Under the pieces are notes generated by a model. It made no database searches and was not told the origin of the DNA. It saw only the letters and a list, made by a program, of their open reading frames with translations. A stretch of DNA of 64,000 bases from Dolomedes plantarius. Taxonomy: Eukaryota; Arthropoda; Arachnida; Araneae; Dolomedidae. The DNA lies in NCBI GenBank assembly GCA_907164885.2, contig OU015496.1, positions 106,988,322-107,052,321 of the forward strand. The letters are read 5' to 3'. The position numbers and the translations under genes were made by a program. Positions 25,246-42,227 of the stretch are shown here, piece after piece; the stretch's first letter is position 1; each line of letters starts with the position of its first letter.

Positions 25246-26122
25246 TGCTACTGCCCAAGTTTCACAGTATTGTTATTTTTTAGCCTCCTCTCTTTGTTTG
25301 CATAGTTGTATAAACTACAAGATATTATATCACATGTAGATGTCATGTTACAAATGTTTTATTAAGTTATTAACTGAAAGTAGATGTTTACAAAAAATAT
25401 TAGTATTTTTATTTGAAGCGTAGATTAGTTTGCTTGGTCGAACTTAATAAACTTGATATGTATTTGAAAGAAAGCATTTTTATTTAACTAACTTATTTAA
25501 AGTACATTAAATTAATTCTAAATGAATTCGTATTTATTTCTTTCAATGTCCCATTAAACTCAGTCTGATATACATTTAGAAAGAAGTGTGTATTTAAATA
25601 AATGCGAAAGAAATATATAATAAAATAATACTTTCCAAAAATGATAATTTTTTTTGGCTGGGACGGTGTACTAGGATTTAATTTAAATATCATTCTAAAA
25701 CCCTGGAAAAGTCATGGAAAATCTTTCTACAGTTAGAGTTTTGTTATGAAAACATCAACTTAGAACTCTGAAATACGTTCTATAGACTGCCGGAAATGGA
25801 TTTCATCCAATATTTCTCTAGGTATAGCGATCTGAATGCGCGCGCATCGACTTTCGCTACTCCATAAGTTTTATTTTTAAAAATGAAAGCAGAAAAAGGA
25901 GCAGCAGATGTTTTCATAACAAGTTTGAACCATGAAGCTAAAGGAGGAGGAGTAGCTCAGTGTTAAGAATGTGTCTCACATTTGGTAGCCGCCACTAGGT
26001 GGCGCACACGCCGAACGCAGGGCTTTACGCGGAAACCACAATATGGATTTTTCCTATTTTTCAAGAGAAAACAGGTTTTTTTTTAGTACGTATTTAATAT
26101 GAACTCATTTATTCAATTTAAC

Positions 26123-26199
<77 letters not shown>

Positions 26200-26883
26200 T
26201 TTCTTAAACGATTTTAAAAACCGTATGTCCATACAACGCAATGAAAAATCCTGTCTTTTGAACATATCGCGCCATCTGTCGGTGAGCGACTATAATCGGT
26301 CTATTTTTTGAAGAATTCCCCATTCAAGCTTACGCTCCTTCTTATAGCTTCATGGTTTATACCCTGCAAAACGTTGTTAATCTTGCCATGTAGGTTTCTC
26401 TTAATTTGATCAGTTTTGAGGATGTTTATATCGCGACTACATATCACTCCTCTTATAAAACAAACATTATCTGTTGCTTCCATGTTTACGAAGTTCAGAT
26501 TCCTGTTTTTGATAAATGTGTTCTATAGGACTATTGCGATATGACTTTTAATAATTTCGTTTCTGAAATTTAGATTCTAGTTGTTACCAAATTTGTCTTA
26601 GGAGGTATATATCTGATGGTTGAGAATAATTTTTATTACCTCAGTACAGTGAAGCCATAGACATTGAGAAAAAATTCAAAAACATTGAAACCTGAAGTTT
26701 GTTTCATTGGAACCGTAGAGATTTAGGATGGTTTTTGAAGACTAAGTTTACATTTCAGAGATTTTAAATTATTTAAAGTGTCAAGATATTTGTACTGTTT
26801 CTTATTTCATAATTAATAAATCCTAGACTAGCTGCACTGATAGGCCACTCACACTGGAAAACCTTTACTACACCCCGTTTTAC
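25246..26883. other. Unannotated stretch with CA/TA microsatellite
   Basis: (CA)n at 26125-26152 continues into (TA)n at 26153-26196. At about 25945-25975 GGAGTAGCTCAGTGTTAAG resembles a tRNA A-box (TAGCTCAGTG) without a matching B-box. The minus ORF 26301-26483 has no recognised domain. Confidence 0.5.
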
Positions 26884-27066
26884 TGTTGGTTGGTTTGATT
26901 TGGTTTGGAGCGCTACGGTCAACATTTTGCTACACGAGGGCTAATGAGACCGGGACCTACAGTTTAAAGCCGATTCCGAACGGCTACAAACATCCACGCC
27001 AACAGTGGGACTCGAACCCACAGGATCTGAATCGAATGCTAGCTCTCTAGCCATTCGGCCATCCCC
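26884..27066 (-). mobile_element. SINE1 copy, minus strand
   Basis: The same family as 6113-6289: B-box region GGGTTCGAGTCCC on the minus strand, GGCCGAATGGCTAGAG head, and a tail of AAACCAAATCAAACCAACC. No clear target duplication, so the boundaries are approximate. Confidence 0.85.
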
Positions 27067-27674
27067 TGGCCTTTTTAATGTCGGAAGTAAGTTCTGTTTT
27101 CAAAATTATGAACAGGATCGTCTTACCCAGATCCATTTCATTTATCGAATCAGAGATGTTAAATTTGCTTTCGTCATTTTATTCCAATCCTTAAAAGTTT
27201 TACAATTCATAAGTTTTCTGAAAAAAAATTCTATATTTTCGGCTATTTTCTCAATGTGTGTTTGTTGGAGTCAGGTTATGATGTTTTGTATATCAGAGCA
27301 CTTTTCCCATTGACTTTGGATTTACAGATAACTCTATTTGACTTGTGAGTTGAATTATTTTTAGTATTCCTTAAAATCATCCCTCAAGACCAGGTCTTAA
27401 TCCACGAGATAACTTTACTGATCTTACAGACTTTTGTTTTCCTTTGAATGGTATGATACTTTGTATTGTATTTTATAATGGTGCAAAGTGTAAAACGGCT
27501 TCAGTTAGCTATATTAGAATTTTCCCAAACAGATTTTCCTCTTTTTTGTTCTTCACTCTTTTTTAACACACGTTAAGATCTTATTTACGAATTTCTAAAA
27601 TTATTTCCCTTTTTGGATAAACCATGACAAAAATCAAACTAAAGTAGCAAAAGCTAAATGAAAGTTTCATTATA
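27067..27674. other. Unannotated AT-rich stretch
   Basis: No feature was recognised. Confidence 0.35.
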
Positions 27675-28244
27675 CAGGGTGTTTCAAAAGGAATCACTTG
27701 ATTTGAAATGAGTATATTATGAAAAATATTGAACATAGAAACGTAAAATTAATTTTATATTACATGACTAATTATAAAGGTTTTTTTACAAACCAAATTA
27801 AAGGTGCTAAATATGTCCACGTTTAGATGAACGACATATATCTATATGGTAGGCAAATTCGTCCCAAACATTTGCGAGCATGTCTGCATACACAGCTTCC
27901 ACAGCTGGAAGTTACAGACAACCTGTGTCTTGGAATTGTTTATGCCATCGCCTAATGCTTTAGGAGGTAGGAACTCTACCAGGGTTTTGTCGACGAAAAT
28001 CACGCTGAATGGTTGTTACGGACTCACACTTCGCAAAGCGTAGAACACAAAATGATTTCTGTGGCACAGTCGCCATCTTTACAATCATTGAAGTGGCGAA
28101 GGACGAGCGTTAGCGCTACTTGTCGGCAACTGCGTGAAACTCGAGTTTTCCCTCTTTCTGCCTATACATTATTCGATCAATACGGATTAAAAGATGAATA
28201 GTTATGAATTTTTTTAATCGGGTGATTCTTTTTGAAACACCCTG
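27675..28244 (-). mobile_element. Mariner-like deletion derivative, 570 bp
   Basis: The inverted ends CAGGGTGTTTCAAAA and its complement are perfect for 15 bp and remain similar to about 24 bp. They are flanked by TA at 27673-27674 and 28245-28246. The interior keeps only the start and end of a minus-strand transposase, so the element is an internal-deletion product dependent on a relative. Confidence 0.92.
27815..28076 (-). pseudogene. Mariner transposase, N- and C-termini fused by deletion
   Basis: From the Met at 28076 the minus strand reads MATVPQKSFCVLRFAKCESV and on to the first helix-turn-helix. It then passes, near an IRRWHKQFQDTGCL-like sequence, directly to a C-terminal tail resembling MLANVWDEFAYHIDICR. 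The catalytic core is missing. Related in its N-terminus to the transposase at 9220-10259. Confidence 0.75.
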
Positions 28245-28820
28245 TATAATTCAAGCAGGAGATTTTCAAGGCATTTCGGACTGTTTTTGGCAGAAAAAAA
28301 ATACCCCAAACCTAAATTTCGACTTCATTCTAGATGAGCCAAATTGCTGTCTCAATAGTATCTGTAGCTATCTTGTGTGGTTGTTTTCCTTCTTTCAACA
28401 GACTGCGTTAATGTTGATACTCAGTACTTCAGTTGAAAAAAAACACACTAATACTAAAAACAATATGTAAACTCATATTTCAACGAAAGACATTTCTAAT
28501 AGTTTATATTAAAAGATTTTTTATACTAATTTTGGATACTTAAAGTGACTTCGTACATTTCTGTGAGACACTTTAATAAATTCCATGCATGTCTCACCAT
28601 GCAACTAAAGATTCAAACAAGCTAAACAGAAATCATGAAATGAGCTAAGAAACCAAAGCTATTTTGAAAATCTCAATTTGGGCAGATCCATCGGCGAATC
28701 AGTTACCTTCGATCAGCGTCGAAATACGTGACCGCGCTCGCGGATATAATATTCTGGGCTATTCAGGATTTCTTTAAGGATCGGGACTCTTAACGGATTT
28801 CAACTACAACTTTACGTTTT
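28245..28820. other. Unannotated stretch
   Basis: No feature was recognised. GC content rises towards the SINE at the right. Confidence 0.35.
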
Positions 28821-28821
28821 C

Positions 28822-29285
28822 AAGGGCCCGAGATCGCGTCGAGCTTTCGACAAAGGGTGCTCAGTTCGAATCCCAGCCAATTGATGGCCGAATGGCTAAG
28901 GCTCCTGCATTCGGTAACAGAGTCTATGGGTTCAAGTCCCACTCTTTGCATGGTTGGGTAAAGCCATTCGGAATCAACTTTAAACAGTAGGTTCCGGTCT
29001 AATCAACCCCGTGTAGCAAACATTGAGTATAGTGATCCAAACCAAACACAAACCAAACCCAGTTCGAATCCCGCCAAGTCCTATGAAGTGTCTTCATGTC
29101 TAGGCAGGATATGGACACATTAAATTCGTAGACCAAAAAGTCCTTCCATGTGATTTGAGAGAAGGGTAAGGTACGAACCCTCCAGAGGTCACCGCGGGTG
29201 ATGTTTGGTCAAAACTGAGACGGCATCAGAGAGTATTATTGATAAACCTTTACAGTGCCCCCACTGAAAACAACCAACGATTGCC
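28822..29285 (+). mobile_element. SINE2 copy with tRNA-like head, interrupted by SINE1
   Basis: The head contains a B-box-like AGTTCGAATCCC (28863-28874), now duplicated on both sides of the nested SINE1. The body after 29078 (TCTAGGCAGGATATGGACAC, GTAGACCAAAAAGTCCTTCC, GATGTTTGGTCAAAACTGAG) aligns with 55947-56250. It ends near an ACAACCAACG tail. Start and end are approximate. Confidence 0.75.
28881..29060 (+). mobile_element. SINE1 copy nested in SINE2
   Basis: Plus-strand copy with A-box-like TGGCCGAATGGC (28885-28896), B-box-like GGGTTCAAGTCCC (28928-28940) and an AAACCAAACACAAACCAAAC tail. It is flanked by a 17-18 bp duplication, AGTTCGAATCCCAGCCAA at 28863-28880 and AGTTCGAATCCCGCCAA at 29061-29077. 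The target was the B-box of the SINE2 copy. Confidence 0.92.
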
Positions 29286-32460
<3,175 letters not shown>

Positions 32461-32478
32461 TATATATATATATATATG

Positions 32479-33276
32479 CAGTGATTTCCGCTTATAAGAG
32501 TCACGTTTGTTATTACTGTTTTTGATTCTTATAAGCGGTTGATTCTTATAGCCGAAATTTAGGTTTTTGGACAAGCCCACAAACACCTATATATACATAT
32601 ATTAGATAATTTACCATAAAATACTCTTTAATTTACGTTAATTATCTTTTATTAAAATTATTTTTTATACTTTTAAAAATACAACTTAATTTTTAGACCT
32701 ATAAGTATATACACATGATTATAGTAAGAGGAGAAAAAATCCAATATTTGTTACAACATACATGCTTAACAGTTTTAACATTTCAACTACAGGAAGGGAG
32801 CAAGAAAAAGTTTTCTACGGTAGTTTGACGTAATGAAGTTTTCAGGAGGCTGTTTATACCTCTTTCAATACTAATAGTCTCAGACGAAGATTCACCTTCT
32901 AGCTTACGTTTCGCGATTAGATAACGTGCTGAATCTACTAATGTCACGTTTGCCTAAGTGATAGTGGACACTTCGCCGAAGATTTATGTGTTTCAAGATC
33001 CAGGAAGCCGCAACCACGATGTGGGAGGTAGGAAAAAAAGAGCCCCTATTTTTGTTTGTCAGTGGAGAAAAGTGAAATCGGACCCGGTCGGTTAAAGATG
33101 CCCCCGGGTCAAGCTAATAGGACAGTGTTTTGCTAAAGTGATTCTTAAAACCGGTGGATTGATTCTTTAAAGCGAAAATTTTAACATGGAAATAATATAT
33201 TTGTTTTTGTTTTCGCGATATTGATTCTTATAAACGGTTGATTCTTATAACCACTGATCACTATAAGCGGTGGTCA

Positions 33277-33279
<3 letters not shown>
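32479..33279. mobile_element. pogo/Tigger-type MITE, 801 bp
   Basis: The inverted ends are CAGTGATTTCCGCTTATAAG on the left and the complement of CAGTGACCACCGCTTATAGT on the right. GATTCTTATAAGCGGTTGAT-type repeats lie inside each end. Short TA array on the left (32461-32477) and a long one on the right. No transposase. Confidence 0.85.

Positions 33280-33349
<70 letters not shown>
33280..33349. repeat. (TA)n microsatellite
   Basis: TA array directly joining the MITE on its left to the next inverted-repeat element on its right. Confidence 0.97.
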
Positions 33350-33350
<1 letters not shown>

Positions 33351-33351
<1 letters not shown>

Positions 33352-36300
33352 TCTCTTAATGGCCGTTCTAAAGAGGTAATCGGAAAAATGTGCCCTGTAA
33401 GCTAAAAGTTAAGTATGTTTTAAATCTGTTCTTGTCGCTACATGTTGCCACCATCATCTGTTTATTGCGGGTTGCATCTGAACTGATTTAATCATATTTA
33501 TTACATTGGTAGAAACCTTATAAATTATAATATTTTTTTGTGAGGAGACCTTTAGTATGCATTTATATATTTAGAAAGGCAAGAAAAGGAAATTAAATGC
33601 AAACATTGAAAAAAGTCAATGGTCATGCGTAGTACTGAAGAAAAATCTACCGTAACCCTGATGAATGCAAAAGGCTTCTTAGGAAATCAGCAAGGTTTTG
33701 CAGTTACACCACATTTACAGTTCAGGGCTTGAGTGCAATGGCCCACATTCACAGTAACTACCGCATAGCAATATAAACAGCAATACGAGCAGGTATGTTA
33801 AAAATATTAGCTTGACAACATATCGCATCCCTAGCAGACCGTAGCAAAATCTGCAGAAATGTATGTCTGGTGATAAAACTGACGTTCCATTTCGTACGTT
33901 AAGGGAACGGTGGGCGTTAAAATTTATTTTTTTTTACTTTTCATCATAGAGATACGAAATTTTGTACATATATACATTTCACCTAAAATATATAGAATAC
34001 CTTAAAAGAAATTTCCAATCTCAGTGCAATTTTAAGATTTTTTAAAAAATTTGAAATTTATAAACAAAATTTTGGAATGCGCCTTGCTACTTAATTTTTG
34101 AGATATTTTCTCGATTTTGCATTTTAATCACTTTATACTGTATAAAAAACAAATCTGTGCATCAATTATTTAATCCCTTGATTAGTTAATTCTTGAATGA
34201 TTTTTTCCTGAATTCCATTCCGATTTTCATCAAAATTTTGCCTTTTAATAAGTTATAAATCAAATTTAATTACGTTAATGAAGTAAAATTGAAAAATGCA
34301 TGCCCAGTTTTTTGAAAACAGTATCAGGATTTTGCCTTATCAATTTCGGGAATTTTGAACAAAAATTAAGTAGCATGGAACATTTAAAAATTCTAAAAAC
34401 CTTGAAATCTGTTTTGAAAAAAAAACAGATTTAAAGTTTATTACTACACTTACCCTTGTAGGGTTCGCGTGTTGCTCAGATGCAAATTTCTGGTAGCAGC
34501 GCTGTACATGCCAGCCGAAGTGAGTTCGGCGCAGGTGTTTGATCTATTTAAAGGGCACACGCTGAGTTGGCAGAAGCCCAAGACTGGAGTAGCGATACGA
34601 GAGAGAGCCGAGGCAAGCTTGATGGAAGGTGATAACGGTGTTTAACTGATAGAGCGTGTATTGGTATTTAGCCGAGGTGGCTGCACGACTTCGAGAATTA
34701 GCTCAGAGCCGAGGTTTACGGGTATTATTAGTGAATGCATACTCTGCCTGAAGGATTCATTGCGACCTTTAGTTTCTTAGTACCGCGGGTTGCGGTACTG
34801 TTGTGTATTATTTTGGAAGCCCCAAGTCTGTCTATGTTAGTCTGCCTCTACGTAGAGAATAATGGAGTTATTCTGAAGTTATCCCTCGTACTTTATAATG
34901 TGCCTGGACCGTTAGAGATATAAACAAAAAAGGAATCACACAAAAAAAGGAAGAACCACATACCCTTTATAAATTACTTCTCAGAAGCTTCATAAATGAT
35001 TTTTTACTTAATAAAAATATTTTGGTACTATTAATTTGCAAGCACATATTTTTTTTTACAATAACACAATCAATATTACAATGACAAGATTTGCTCAAAT
35101 AAAGTTCCCCAAGTAGTGAATTTTTGCGATGTCTTGCTTTATTTAATGCCACGAAGGAAAGGCATTTTTTATTTTTATGCTGGCAAATTTTTCTTAACTT
35201 CCCACGCCCACAAATTTCTGGTATGCGTCAATCTGTAACAGATTACATTGTGATGTTAAAGTGATTAGGAACTAAGAAAGATCAAGAACATTGGTAAGCC
35301 GATTAGAATCTCACACAGAAATCATAGAGTTGATATACGGCTAGAAAATAAGAATCCTAATTTTTTACAATGTCTAGAACTTTTCAAGTCTTTTAGAAAG
35401 TCAAAAGAATAATAGAAGCGTTCTTTGAAATCTCAAAAATATTGGTTAAAGGTGAAAAGATTAACTTATAGAACTCATCCGCATCATCAGTGGATATCGG
35501 ATACTGGCACTAACAATTTAAAGGAACAAATAAGCCTGAAAAACATGTTGTACAATATATCCCTAAAATTCAGAATTATATGTTTAATCGTTCATCAAAA
35601 GTGTCGATTTTCTATATTTCTGTGCTTATATCTATCGCTAACTAATATTTTTTAAAGAGAGTTCTTGAAAAATTTTGATGATGAAGCATAGTTAATTAAC
35701 TATCTAATTAAAATCCATTCCTTGAAGTTTATTCGTTAGTTGACATCTCACTTGAGAACCAATAAAATTGGTCCTTGTAAATATTAAACAGAAAAAAAAT
35801 ATCATTGAAAAGTATTCTTTCGACTTCACTTTGTTATTTTATATCCATTTTTTTATTTATCATATTCCCTTATTAACATTTACATTCTTATGATAATTTT
35901 ATCTCCAGTCAAATATTTGCATTAAAATTTTCTTCAAGTTTCAAAATTAATATTAATTCCCGCTTAATAATCAATTTAATTCTAACTTGTTAATGGCATT
36001 TTTTTTAAATCTCTTTTACGCGTTCTGGAATATTATTAATTGCAATAAACTTTACATGTCAGTTGAGAAATTTTTAATCAGCATGGTAATTAAAACTCAT
36101 CGAGTGTGTGTAAAGATTGAAGAACAGCCTTAATACACACCTTCTTTATTTTGCTGTTAAGAGAGCGAGTTAAGTTAATAAATTTCATATCAAAGTTGCA
36201 TAGTTTCCAAATTTTTAAAGTATACGTTTTAATTACCTGTATATTTCATAAGTTATTTATTTTTTATCCGAACTGACTTCGATTTTCAGAGCACAGATAA

Positions 36301-36472
36301 TTAAAACATAATTTAATTTAAATTTACAGCAAAATACGGTGCGCAGAACATATGTGGTGTTTAGGAGTTGTATGCACAAAGCTGTTGTATTAACCTTTAG
36401 TTTACGGAGCCCATTCTTCCGATTCACTCTTTAGAATTTCATACTCCCTTTGTAAGAACGGCTATTAAGGGG
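33351..36472. mobile_element. Inverted-repeat DNA element, ~3.1 kb, no transposase seen
   Basis: The left end (TCTCTTAATGGCCGTTCT, then GTAATCGGAAAAATGTGCCC and GTAAGCTAAAAGTTAA) is matched inverted at the right end (CCCCTTAATAGCCGTTCT, then TGAATCGGAAGAATGGGCTC and GTAAACTAAAGGTTAA), with a roughly 23-base insertion in one side. TA arrays adjoin both ends. The interior is AT-rich without recognisable transposase. It contains a GC-richer LTR-like island. The size and the possible pogo affinity of the ends are inference. Confidence 0.6.
34472..34926 (+). other. GC-richer island, possible solo LTR
   Basis: It starts TGTTGCTC and ends AACA, contains TATTTAAAG (about 34546) as a possible TATA box and two hairpins, GCCGAA-GTGAG-TTCGGC and TACCGC-GGGTT-GCGGTA. 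No matching 5-bp flanking duplication was found, so LTR identity is unproven. The ORF at 34735-34923 is unlikely to be a gene. Confidence 0.3.
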
Positions 36473-36476
36473 ATAT

Positions 36477-36489
36477 ATATATGTATATG

Positions 36490-36522
<33 letters not shown>
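36477..36522. repeat. (TA)n microsatellite
   Basis: TA array between the right end of the 3.1-kb element and the 173-bp MITE. Confidence 0.93.
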
Positions 36523-36525
<3 letters not shown>

Positions 36526-36692
36526 TGGAATCTTGATCGATCGTTTTCGGATCCATCGTTTTTCCGTATGTACCGTTCATTTTATCCAGTCCCAACTATC
36601 ATATTGCTTTGTTATGTTTCCGTATCCAACGTTTTCCCGCATTTATCGTTCATTTCAATCGGTCCCTTGAAAAACGATAGATAGAGATTCCA

Positions 36693-36695
<3 letters not shown>
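36523..36695. mobile_element. Tigger-like MITE, 173 bp
   Basis: The ends are CAGTGGAATCTTGATCGATCG and the complement of CAGTGGAATCTCTATCTATC, flanked by TA arrays on both sides (TA at 36521-36522 and 36696-36697). Short runs with CGTTTT(T/C)CG repeat inside. Non-coding. Confidence 0.9.
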
Positions 36696-36752
<57 letters not shown>

Positions 36753-36760
36753 ATATATAT
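36696..36760. repeat. (TA)n-(TG)n-(TA)n microsatellite
   Basis: A TA array, then about nine TG units, then a short TA run. Confidence 0.95.

Positions 36761-38757
<1,997 letters not shown>

Positions 38758-38810
<53 letters not shown>
38758..38810. repeat. (TA)n microsatellite
   Basis: Perfect TA array at the right end of the element chain. Confidence 0.97.
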
Positions 38811-38813
<3 letters not shown>

Positions 38814-41306
38814 TTCTTGGGCCCATATTCTAGGGCATATGCTATCCCACCCCGTACAAAAAAGTTTAAAATTCAACGAAGCTGGCATAAATGTTTAATT
38901 TTTTTTCTGTAAAGGAGATGGTTTACCTGTGGTTAACTTCTTCACTCCAAAGAGAGAGAAAGTGATACTTGGACTAAAGTTAACCCCACTGGTTATTCTG
39001 TAATACAAATAATTGTTTATCCATCAAACCTAAATGTAACCATCGTGATTCTATACCGCACATTAAGTCGTTGTTTAGGTAATTTCTAATTATTTCTATA
39101 ATTTACGTAAAAGTAATAAAGTTATACATTAATTTCTGGTTAGCGAAGATACCAGAACGAAATATTAATTGCCTTATTTGACATAACGGGTTTGGTATCG
39201 AGCTCCAGCCTCACTACAGATGTTGAACCCAATCGAAAAAATTCATTTGGTAGTTCTAGAGTTAATGCATGCTATTTGAGGCATAAAACTGTGATGTTCA
39301 TACTACGTAAATGATAATTTATTACTTTTCTAGTTTTTAATATTTTTTTAAAAAATTGGAATAATTATGAACTACGTAATATATATATATATACATAACG
39401 CTCATAGTACGTAAATGATAATTTATTACATTTTTAGTTTTTAATATTTTAAAAAAAAATTGGAATATTTATGAACTGCCGATTATCCGTGTGCAAATTA
39501 TCCATTTTATGGATAATTCATACTAAAAATAGTATAAATTCGTACTAAAAAATATATAAAAAAATTGTCAAACTAGAGAACATTACAAACTAAGGCTCCC
39601 TAGACCTGAAAATCTTTGAAAGTATCGTTATTTGTTTTTAAATCCATTAAAATCCCTTCTTTGTTAATTTTACACTTTTAAATATATATTTCATTTTTTA
39701 TAGTATACTAAGGCATTCTAGATTCTCCGTGTCATCAAGTTAAATTATCATATTAATTAACAAGGATAACGATAAAATTTTGACCATTCAATTATTTTTC
39801 GTTTTTAATCTTACAGCTTTGATTAGTCACAAACATAAATATTAAATTTATATAAACGATCGAAACGAATTCTACTTCAGATGAAAACTTTAATTTACTG
39901 AGCAAGTGAACTGTTTTTATTTATTTAATTTCTATAAAAGGAATTCCGAATCATAAGTATAATTAATTCAGTTTTGTTGTATAGTAATATTATACAACTG
40001 TTTTTAAATTTTATTTTGGTAGCTCCCGTGATAAATTTCATATACAGAGATGTTAGAATTTCAAATCCTATTTCGAGTAGAGAGTTTAGATGTATAATAT
40101 TCTTTTGACTGTTATTAAATATCATTCATTGTAAAGGTATTAATGCGTAAAGTAATGCAAAATTTCCGAAAAATTTCAGAAAAGAGGTTTATATAAGATT
40201 TCTGAATGATTGTTTGCATTCTAAATTGTAAAGCATATTAAATTTTTCAAGTATTTTATAGAACAAAAAGCCCTTTTTGAATATTTCTTTATAAATCTTG
40301 TAATTTATTTAGAACGAAAGCTCGTTTATTAAATTACTATAGATTTTTATTTTATTTTGTTTTTCCCTCATTGAATTAGGAATTTAAATGCCGTAAGAGG
40401 ATTATGTATGTTGTATGACTATAGATGTTTGGAAAAATAAAAATATATATTTTTTTAATTCAAATTTATTTAATTTTGGTGCAGTAGCTGAAATGTGTTC
40501 ACGCAGTTATTCATTTTATTTGCTAGTTCCCTCGCATGAAAATTGTTTTAAACATTAACTGGATTATGTAGCTATAATGATATCTTTCCTTATCTCAAAT
40601 TTCTTAACTATATAAATCAACCCCAAAAATTTAATTTAGCTCGTGTTGATAATGGTTAAAAAAATTATACTTTATCCTAAAAATGTAAATTCTTTTTGTG
40701 TGCTTTATTAATTTTTTAAAAATCAACATGGACTTTTTCTGATTTAATAAACAATATGCAAGAAAGGTAATCATAAGCTATAATTACCTTTCTGCCGTTA
40801 TCAGTAAATGCAATGTAGTGTCTTCCACATACCAATCACAGTGGAATTAAGTCAGGATTTCAACGGTACATCATTACTATGAAGAGGCTACATAAGTCCC
40901 CACAGCTGCTGAAATTGCTCATGAGAAAAGCAGTCTCTCCGACATACCCTTCCAAGGATGTTGCACTTGAATCGAGAGAAAAGTGATTTGCAGCTGTGCA
41001 TCTTTCAATCAAAACGGTCTTCCATGTTCCCACTTTGCTTTGATAGGCATTTCAACATGATATTGCCCACTTTCATCTGGAAAATATGGTCCTCAAGGGA
41101 TTCATAAAACACGATGCACAGGGGTGTTGTCCCTACTAGCAATGGCAATTGTTAGAAATAAATCCTATCAAATATTTACGGGACATTTTAGATAGAAATC
41201 TTCAGTAATGTTTTTTTAAACCAAAGGATTAAAGGAGGAATCAATTTAGACTCTGTTGGCGAAAAGAGTAAATGCTTTTCTAATGCGTTCGAAGAGCCGG
41301 CAAGTA
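38811..41306. other. Unannotated AT-rich stretch with a small tandem duplication
   Basis: A two-copy repeat of period about 104 bp lies at about 39293-39475 (TACGTAAATGATAATTTATT at 39304 and 39408). GCTATCCCACC at 38841-38851 is the inverse of 30539-30549. The less AT-rich part at 40800-41140 has no open frame of note. Confidence 0.5.
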
Positions 41307-42227
41307 CAGGGTGTCCATAATTAAACTTCCCTACTTTAAAGTTGTCTACAGTCGAAACAATTGTTCAGAAAAGTTATGAAATTTTGTGTAGGACATATTG
41401 AAGGGATGGGAATTTGTTTGAGCGAATAAAAAAAATAGGTCGAAATTTCACCACCAGAGGGCGTTTTTTGATGAATTTCACATTTCCGACTGGTTTTTTA
41501 ATTCAGATTTCGCCATCTTTTTATCCACCCTAACACAGTAACTCATACTCATTAAATTTTCCAATCTTTAAAGTGATTGCAAAGTCGATCGGAAACTTGT
41601 TCGATAAGTAATTTTCGGACAATAGATTTAAAGGAACGAAGAAGAAACAAATATGCAAGTTAATTTTTATCGACATAGAGCAGAAGCTGTTATGAAACCT
41701 AGAAACTTTCATGGAGATTTTGTTTTCAGCGTGCTTGCTGTTACTGATCAGAATGTCATTGTTACGATTACCAGATCGAGCTTTGTTAGTAAAATTGTTT
41801 TACCAAACCGATAATTCAGCACTAGTTGCTCTACGAAAAATTCGGAGTTTGAAGGGGATACGAATAGGTCCATCGACTGTTAAAGGTCTTCTATCTGAAA
41901 GACAGCATTTCACGACCCAGCATTTCCCCGGACATACTGCAGTCAACTGTAGAACATGCTATCTAACGATTTCAAATGGTAGCTGAAAATGATGGCCGTT
42001 GAACTTGTCTTGTTGCAATAAAATTTTTTTTAACTATAGTAAATGGTGGCTAAATGTGCAATTCATGAAAAACGCCCTCTAGTGGTGAAATTTTGAACTA
42101 ATTTTTTATTCCCTCAAACAAATTACCATCCCTTCAATATTTCCTACACAAAATTTCATAACATTCTGAACAATAGTTTAGACTGTAGACAACTTTAAAG
42201 TAGGGAAGTTTAATTATGGACACCCTG
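41307..42227 (+). mobile_element. Mariner-like deletion derivative, 921 bp, ~150-bp inverted ends
   Basis: The ends start CAGGGTGTCCATAATTAAAC and stay inverted-repetitive for about 150 bp, flanked by TA at 41305-41306 and 42228-42229. The interior retains only the two extremities of a transposase. Same family as 30706-32460 and 44627-46465. Confidence 0.93.
41753..42005 (+). pseudogene. Mariner transposase, N-terminus joined to C-terminus
   Basis: The Met at 41753 begins [20 protein letters not shown], the same N-terminal helix-turn-helix as the 30.7- and 44.6-kb copies. After about 45 codons the sequence jumps to the C-terminal block, readable in another frame as QSTVEHAI-stop-RFQMVAENDGR. 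The catalytic domain is deleted. Confidence 0.85.

Noticed and set aside
25945..26000. Possible tRNA gene because of TAGCTCAGTG
   Set aside because: Only an A-box-like sequence is present. No B-box and no cloverleaf can be drawn.
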